Shown here one piece after another: positions 57,917 to 64,000 of a stretch of DNA of 64,000 nucleotides. The notes under the pieces are model-generated. The model was given only the letters and a program-made list of their open reading frames with translations, was not told the origin of the DNA and did no database searches. Position numbers and translations under genes: made by a program. The stretch is taken from the NCBI GenBank assembly GCA_949775045.1, contig OX459099.1:3035067-3099066 (forward strand), given 5' to 3'. The stretch comes from Metridium senile. Taxonomy: Eukaryota > Cnidaria > Anthozoa > Actiniaria > Metridiidae. The number at the start of each line of letters is the position of its first letter. Positions within the stretch are counted from its first letter, which is position 1.

Positions 57917-58120
57917 ACTGCATTGATGCATCGATTTACTCAGTTAGATTTCAGTAATCAATATTCAGTCGTTTTTGTGGCAAGTAGATCTGGATGCATC
58001 GATTTATTCAGTTATATTTCAGTAATCAATACTCAGTCGTTTCTGCGGCAAGTAACACTGCATGGATGCATCGATTTACTCAGTTATTTTAGTAATCAAT
58101 ACTTTGTCGTTTTTGCGGCA
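57917..58120. repeat. Minisatellite, three units of about 70 bp
   Basis: Units start GATGCATCGATTTACTCAGT and contain TTTCAGTAATCAATACTCAG and TCGTTTTTGCGGCA, the last diverged. They lie 50-250 bases before the DEG/ENaC coding exon. Confidence 0.85.
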
Positions 58121-58206
58121 CTTTTTGATTGATTTGTTTTTTTTTATGATTGTATGTAATTTGTATCTTTCAGAAATACTACAATTACACCAAATGCCTT
58201 TTGAAT

Positions 58207-59112
58207 ATGTCATCTGACCAAATGCCAAGTACACCGCCTCAACGAGAAAAGAAATCAGATATTTGGAAAGACTTCTACGAAAATTCGACTCTTCACGGTC
58301 TGCGAAACGCCTTTGCTAGTAAACAAACGTACCTTAAGCTCATCTGGTTGGCTTTGTTGCTGATGGCCATTGGCTGGCTCGTGAATTCTATCGTAAACAG
58401 CATTAACAGATTCTTACATAAGCCAACTATCATTGAAATAAATGAAACGACACACCATTATTTAGATTTCCCAGCGATTACCATTTGCTCTCAAAGTTAC
58501 GCCGACAAGGTAAAGATTTTTGCGAAAGATGACGACCCAGATTTTACAAAATACAGATTGAACATTAGTGCTTGCGCTGCAACCAGAGATGTCCGCAAAG
58601 GAAGACCGTGCGGTCATGCATTGGTGTGCGCATTTGTTAACATCCCAAATGTACCAGCTGGCCAACTAATCATCAACTGTACTAAAGAGTATAAAAAGGA
58701 AATCACGGAAGTGTTAACTAAGTCGAAGATTACTTTTGATATGATGGAGTTCCTTCGTACGTTTACAGAGTCGTTGAACGAAGTACTTGCGTACTGTAAT
58801 GTGGCTTCCACGGGCTCCATGTGTACTGACGCTAGACTTTACAGAGCCACTGTGCAGTCACAAGGCGGATTGTGCTATACTTTCAACGGCGAGAAGTTAC
58901 AAGATCCGAATATCACGCAGATCTATAGTGACTCAGTAGGAACTTTGGGAGCGATAACGTTTCTTTTACAGCATCGTCCCCATCGCTACTTCTACCCGTT
59001 TTTAACCGAGGGCTATAATATATATCTCCATGTCCAGGAAGCAGGACCAGGCGTTACGGGAATATTTGCCCTTCCAGGAAAAGTAACAGCTGTTGCCATC
59101 GAGAAAAATCGG
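58207..59112 (+). CDS. DEG/ENaC (amiloride-sensitive sodium channel family), first coding exon
   Basis: The exon begins after an AG acceptor at 58172-58173, the ATG is at 58207, and it ends in phase 0 at 59112 before GTACGT; 302 residues are encoded. A cytoplasmic N-terminus (WKDFYENSTLHGLRNAF, with the HG motif near residue 30 required for gating in the family) leads into TM1 (LIWLALLLMAIGWLVNSI). The extracellular part starts with LDFPAITICSQ and contains several cysteines, the typical GLCYTFNG motif and FALPGKVTAVAIEK. The remaining cysteines, TM2 and the G-x-S filter must lie in exons beyond this window or beyond the retrotransposon that follows. Likely a peptide- or acid-gated sodium channel (inference). 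The upstream in-frame ATG at 58150 precedes the acceptor and is not used. Confidence 0.9.
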
Positions 59113-59328
59113 GTACGTTGATGATTGCGCAAAGATTGTTGTGTTTTGTAAAAAGATAAATACGTAAGCTGTTACATATAGCTTATACATCGTGTCGCGT
59201 TCAAAATGTAAGCCAACGTATATCCTATCGTATTGCGCAAAGCTTGTTGTGTTCAAAACGTAAGCTAAATACGTTAGCTATACATCGTATTGCGTTCAAA
59301 AAAAATAAATGTAAGCCAACGTATAGCC
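59113..59328. repeat. Degenerate tandem repeat next to the LTR
   Basis: GTAAGCCAACGTATA / CGTAAGCTAAATACGTTAGC and CATCGTATTGCG motifs recur about three times. The retrotransposon starts at the end of the last unit. Confidence 0.6.
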
Positions 59329-59647
59329 TGTAATAGGTCAGGATCGGGAACCCTGTGTCGTCCCGTGGGGTCTGGTACCTAGCCAGCCCATGTGGTCGTC
59401 AGTCACCATCTTGTTTTTAAATACTTCGCTACTAATGTGTAACCAATACAAACATGTGAATACTTTATTAGTTTCGTGCCGTACCGTCAGGGTAAGCATA
59501 CAATCGTTATTGTAAATCATTTATTGTGTAATTTCTTTAGTATTTTCGTATCAAATAATCATTTATACTTGTAATTCTTTTAGGTTATTTGCCGTTTAAT
59601 ATCTTATAATAAACTCGATCAGTGGAACGTAAATCGCCTGCGTCACA
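59329..59647 (+). repeat. Candidate 5' LTR (about 319 bp)
   Basis: It runs from TGTAATAGGTCAGG to GCGTCACA, giving TG...CA ends, and contains AATAAA near 59608. The boundary is inferred from the primer site just after it, because the second LTR is not in the window. Confidence 0.5.
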
Positions 59648-59649
59648 TG

Positions 59650-59665
59650 TGGCGTCGCGAGCAGG
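59650..59665 (+). promoter_or_regulatory. Candidate tRNA primer binding site
   Basis: TGGCGTCGCGAGCAGG begins with TGG, the complement of a tRNA CCA end, and lies two bases after the proposed LTR end. The matching tRNA is not identified. Confidence 0.5.
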
Positions 59666-59734
59666 CGTCTCCTTTAAACCCTGACGGTCTACTGACGGCT
59701 AGATAGAGGTAAGAGATAATTATAACAGTATACG

Positions 59735-60748
59735 ATGGCCTCGGTTCTGGAATTAGCGAAAGCGATGCAAGAGATCGCCAAATTGAAAGCACTCGTTGCA
59801 GAAAAACAAGACCTCGCTGATAAAGCGGAGAAAGACGCCGAAATCGCCGAAAGAGAAATTAAAAAGGTTCTAAGAAAGGAAAACGAAGTACAAAAAAGTG
59901 TGCTTTATGTTAATTCCAGAAAACTCGAGCGATTTCGTGGCAAACCAGAGCATGCTAATGACTTAACTATTGAAGATTGGATCCAAGACGCAAAGGCCGC
60001 CTGTGCAAGTAGGGGTCTAACAGAAAAAGAACAAGCAGCCTTTCTTATTGAACATTTAGCTGGAAGCGCGCGGTATGAAGTCATTGGAAGGGGCGAAGAA
60101 GTGATGAACAACCCTACACAAATATTCATGATCCTTACACGTGTGTTTGGGGATGGGGACAGCCTCCCACAGTTACAACAACAATTTTATTCCTACAAGC
60201 AGAAGGAGGGTGATGATCTGATCAAATGTTCCCTTGATTTAGTAAAGCTGATGGATAGAATTGTACAGCTTGATAGCTCTTTCAAAGCGGGTCGGGACAC
60301 TCAGTTAAAAAACCGATTAGCTGAGGCGGTTAATGACTATACTGTTCGCACTGAACTGAGGAGGCTTAATTCAGACCAATCAGAGCTTTCTTTCTTTGAT
60401 GCACGCGACAGGGTACTAAAGCTAATGAGAAGTCAGGATAACCCAAAAACCCCTAAAGAAAAGCAACAAGCTACCCTAAATGAAGTTTCAGTCAATAACG
60501 ACCTCCATAGGATGCTTAAAGAACAGGGTCAACAAATAGCAACCCAACAGAAACAAATAGAATCACTGCTTACAGCATTGAACACTAAAAGTACACCCAG
60601 GGTTGGTGGGTCTCGAAAATGTTGGCTATGTGATTCCCCACAACATCTCAAGAGGGACTGCCCTAAGAACACTAGCACTAGTTTGACAAACACCACTCCC
60701 AAAGGCAAGGGTCAAGATGATTTAAACAAGTCGGGCCCATCGCAATGA
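59735..60748 (+). CDS. Retrotransposon Gag polyprotein
   Basis: 337 residues. Residues 1-55 form a charged coiled coil (alternating Ala/Lys/Glu). Residues ~60-220 are a capsid-like retrotransposon gag domain (LERFRGKPEHANDLTIEDWI, FLIEHLAGSAR). The C-terminus has one CCHC zinc knuckle, CWLCDSPQHLKRDC, which binds RNA during packaging. It ends in TGA at 60746-60748, overlapping the ATG at 60745 of the pol frame. Confidence 0.93.
   Translation: MASVLELAKAMQEIAKLKALVAEKQDLADKAEKDAEIAEREIKKVLRKENEVQKSVLYVNSRKLERFRGKPEHANDLTIEDWIQDAKAACASRGLTEKEQAAFLIEHLAGSARYEVIGRGEEVMNNPTQIFMILTRVFGDGDSLPQLQQQFYSYKQKEGDDLIKCSLDLVKLMDRIVQLDSSFKAGRDTQLKNRLAEAVNDYTVRTELRRLNSDQSELSFFDARDRVLKLMRSQDNPKTPKEKQQATLNEVSVNNDLHRMLKEQGQQIATQQKQIESLLTALNTKSTPRVGGSRKCWLCDSPQHLKRDCPKNTSTSLTNTTPKGKGQDDLNKSGPSQ
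60721..60727 (+). promoter_or_regulatory. Candidate -1 ribosomal frameshift site TTTAAAC
   Basis: The heptamer is in phase with gag as T TTA AAC. A -1 slip there enters the pol frame, whose last stop (TGA, 60718-60720) is immediately upstream. GGGC (60733-60737 region) and GCCC about 12 bases further could pair after a 5-6 base spacer. Function is inferred. Confidence 0.65.
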
Positions 60749-63700
60749 GCCCTGCGGTGGGTGAGCACATTAGTGGAGGCTCAATAATTGCTCAAGCAAT
60801 AGGGGACTGTCCTGAGGTGAGGGTGAGGGTCGATGATGTTGATGTCAGATGTCTGATTGACACTGGTGCAGAAGTGTCAACGGTGACGGAAAGCTTCTAC
60901 ATGGAACACCTAGCTCCAGGAAGAGAAGTTGTTGATGTGACATCTTACATAAAGATCTCAGCTTCACAGGGTTTAGAGATCCCCTACATTGGCTACGTAG
61001 AACTCCAACTATCTGCTCTGTCTCACACCTTTGATGGTTTAGGATTTTTAATCGTTAAGGATCCCGTTTCAATTCCAATTCATGCTCGCAAAACAAGAGT
61101 ACCTGGTGTTATTGGCTCAAATGTACTCAGAGACATGCGCAAACGTTTAATCCAATTGTATGGTGTTAACTTTGTTGATATTTTATCTAAAACATTACCT
61201 GATAGTGAAGTAAGTCTTCTCTATGCATTACAAATGTATAAAGTTCATTCGTTTAACCAAGAAACTGTTGCATCATCTCCATGCAATTTCGAAGGCAAAG
61301 TACGGTTAGTGGGATCGGGTCCAACCCTTGTCCCTGCACGTTCAATTAGAGTACTTGAGGGATCTGTACAGCCAGCTGATTCAACCTACACTGCCTTGGT
61401 AGAGAGAGTAGAAGCTCACGTGGCGGAGTTACCAAGCGGAGTGTCTGTTGGAGCTGCAGTTGTCACAGTTGGACATGACGGACGAATCCCGATTCAAGTA
61501 GCTAATTTTAGCGACAAAGATATTTACCTCCAACCTCGAGATCCAATTGCAACCTGGTCAGTAGCTGAACTAGAACCATCTGTGGAATTTGTGACTGTAA
61601 ATGAAAATCATGTGTATGTACGTGACGCTGCATCGAGCGATAGTGAATCACACAACGCAGTTGACACCAACGCAACACTATCCAGGATGGACATTGGAGA
61701 CCTAGCACCGTCTGAACGTCAGCGTCTGGAGGAAGTTGTAACACAGTACAACCACACGTTTAGTAAAGATGATGATGATATCGGATTTTGTGATCTAGTA
61801 GAGCATCCAATTATTACAACTGACGATCGCCCAATCAAAGTTCCACACAGGCGAGTACCACCACAACAATGGCCTGAAGTGAGAGAATATATCCAGAAAT
61901 CGTTAGACCGCGGCATAATCAGAGAATCGTCGAGTCCATACGCTGCTCCCATCGTATTGGTGAAGAAGAAAGATGGTAAACTTCGGATCTGTGTAGACTA
62001 TCGTCGCCTTAATGCAAAAACACATAAAGATGCGTATCCTCTACCTCGTATCGACGAAGCACTGGATGTTCTTAAAGGTGCAAAGTACTTTTGCAGCTTG
62101 GACCTCGCACACGGTTTCAATCAACTGCCAGTCAAAGAATCAGACGTAGAAAAGACCGCCTTCAGAACAGGGACAGGAGGACTGTATGAATACACCCGGA
62201 TGCCGTTCGGACTGTGCAATGCACCGAGTACATTCATGCGTCTAATGGATAAAGCATTTGGAGATGTGAACTTTCAAAGCTTACTGGTTTACATCGACGA
62301 CATACTAGTCTTCGGAAGCACATTTGAAGAGACTTTGTCAAGGCTGGAAATGGTACTGTCTCGGTTGTCAAAACTCAATCTTAAAGTGAAACCTGAAAAA
62401 TGTCAGCTTTTCAGAACAAGGGTTCGTTACCTGGGACACATAGTGACATGTGATGGGACGTCCCCTAATCCTGAAAAGATACGTGCTGTTGAAGATTGGA
62501 AAACACCAGAGACGTTGCGTGAGCTCCGTGGTTTTCTTGGACTTTCGGGGTACTACAGAAGATTTATCCCGAAGTACGCCGAGATTGCCCACCCTCTTCA
62601 GTGTCTTGTACGAGGAGGACAAGAAACAACAGGACGTAAAAGGAAGAAGCAACCTACAGCCCGTGACGAAAGAAGTATCAAAGACAAATGGGACTCTTCT
62701 TGTAATGATGCATTCAACAAGCTTAAACGTTCCTTGACAACAGCCCCGGTACTTGGATTCCCAGACTTTAATCGTGAATTCATCTTGGAGACAGACGCGA
62801 GTTTTCACGGATTAGGTGCTGTCTTGTCTCAGCAACAGGAACATGGACTTGTTGTTCTTAGTTATGCAAGTAGAGGTCTTCGACCTACTGAACGCAATAT
62901 GCAGAACTATTCTAGTATGAAACTTGAACTGTTAGCACTGTACTGGGCAATCGCTCAGAAATATCGTGATCTCTTGATAGGATCGAAGTTTACTGTATAT
63001 ACTGACAATAACCCTTTAAGTTATTTACAGAGCACAGCGAAGCTTGGTGCGACGGAGATGAGATGGTCTGCCGAACTTGCACAATTTAACTTCACTGTAA
63101 AGTTTCGCTCTGGCCGAAGTAATCGTAATGCAGACGCTCTAAGCAGAAAGACATCTCATGGTGAGGAACCGAAAACAGCAAGGCTAGAAAACACCGCAGC
63201 TCAAGACAATCAGGAACAGAATCGAGAAGTTGGAACGCTACTGCCACCTTTAATCACCGCATTTGTTGAAGAGTTGTCATCAGAGACTCTCTTGCAGGAA
63301 TCACAAACACGAACCCAAGGCGTAGCACCAAAGATCCCATCTACACTCCCATCGATTTCAAAGAAGGACTTGACTGTGATGCAAACTGGAGATAACTCAA
63401 CAAGCAGACTATGGCATTACTGGAAGCTCCAACGCGCCCCAACAGTGAGACAGCTCATGAAAGAAACCAAGAATGCTCGTAAACTGCTGCGAGAATGGAA
63501 GCGCATAAAAGAGGAAGACTCAATTTTATACCGTGTCATTCACATTCATGGCCAAGAAGTTAAACAGCTTATATTACCAGACGCACTTAAGAGTAAAGTG
63601 ATGGCATCAGTTCATGATGATTTAGGACATCAGGGAATTGACAAGACAACCGCTATAGCAAGACAAAGATGTTACTGGCCCGGAATGTCACGAGAAATCG

Positions 63701-64000
63701 CAGAGTATTGTCGAAATTGTCAGAGGTGTACTATGTCCAAAGCAGGGAAGACGCTGCATCCAACCATGGGTTCTCTTACAGCCAGCGCTCCATTAGAAGT
63801 TTTGGCTATGGACTATACTCTACTTGAGAAAAGCACTAGTGGATTTGAAAACGTCTTAGTTCTCACAGATGTATTTACGAAATTCACCCAAGCAATACCA
63901 ACAAAGGATCAACGAGCACCGACTGTAGCACGCACATTGGTTAACACGTGGTTTGTACGATTTGGTGTCCCAAAGCGGCTTCATAGCGATCAAGGAAGGA
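60721..64000 (+). CDS. Retrotransposon Pol polyprotein, open to window end
   Basis: The frame is open from 60721 to the window edge; a free ATG lies at 60745. Domains in order: aspartic protease (LIDTGAEVST, about 60850); reverse transcriptase (KKKDGKLRICVDYRRLN, DLAHGFNQLP, MPFGLCNAPSTF, and the catalytic YIDD near 62293); RNase H (ETDASFHGLGAVLS, ELLALYW, TDNNPLSYL); integrase zinc finger (HDDLGHQG then C-x2-C) and core (MDYTLL, LHSDQG, the first two catalytic acids). The third integrase acid and the C-terminus are outside the window. No stop or frameshift is seen, so the copy may be functional. Confidence 0.93.

Larger units (their letters stand above)
56216..58173. other. Upstream region of the DEG/ENaC gene
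   Basis: AT-rich. Contains loosely repeated blocks (TTTTTGAAAAGG / TTTTAAAAAGG with CTCAGTCTCATCTAAATAAA near 56590, 56760 and 57170), the GACGAAGGGCT repeat at 56974, and a three-unit minisatellite at 57917-58120. A 5' UTR exon of the channel gene may be here, but I cannot place it. Confidence 0.5.
59329..64000 (+). mobile_element. Ty3/Gypsy-type LTR retrotransposon, 5' part (runs off window)
   Basis: Order: LTR, primer binding site, gag, then protease, reverse transcriptase, RNase H and integrase in pol. RNase H before integrase is the Ty3/Gypsy order. gag and all of pol in the window are free of stops and frameshifts, so this copy may be young. It inserts in the DEG/ENaC region, same strand. 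The 3' LTR is not in the window, so age cannot be estimated here. Confidence 0.92.

Overview
The window looks like animal nuclear DNA: AT-rich, intron-bearing genes with GT-AG boundaries, many small inverted-repeat transposons and trinucleotide arrays. The gene set fits an early-branching invertebrate, most likely a cnidarian: HID1, a PH-domain adaptor, ANO7-like anoctamins, an endonuclease IV type AP endonuclease (absent from vertebrates) and a DEG/ENaC channel. Species placement is inference. Every gene I can support lies on the + strand.

Layout. 1-2192: the 3' end of HID1. 6335-10996: a six-exon PH-domain adaptor with a C-terminal series of Y-x-x-V/I motifs. 12457-21278, 23022-31019 and 32522-45596: three tandem anoctamin (TMEM16) genes, here called A, B and C. 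Each splices in frame from start to stop, giving 904, 859 and 1048 residues. 46481-51043: a 4.6-kb element with about 1.35-kb inverted arms and TTAA on both flanks. 51173-53361: the AP endonuclease in two exons. 54990-56215: AAT and CATT arrays. 58207-59112: the first coding exon of a DEG/ENaC channel. 59329 to the window end: a Ty3/Gypsy-type LTR retrotransposon with intact gag and an open pol.

The most unusual feature is in anoctamin C. Between its first exon and the body of the N-terminal cytoplasmic domain lie nine mini-exons of 51-66 nt. All are multiples of three, all are phase 0-0, and all are followed by the same donor GTTAGT. Several come from tandem duplication of a 165-184 bp exon-plus-intron unit. 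They encode a 180-residue acidic insert missing from A and B. Because each can be skipped without losing frame, the array looks built for variable insert length.

Other notable points: all three anoctamins have Gly where mouse TMEM16A has the TM6 calcium ligand N650. Each anoctamin gene also carries a duplicated copy of a splice-acceptor region. The retrotransposon has a TTTAAAC heptamer in the gag-to-pol phase, exactly where the pol frame opens. Many small transposons keep visible target-site duplications (TA, TTA, TTAA, 9 bp, 11 bp), so several families can be typed by eye.
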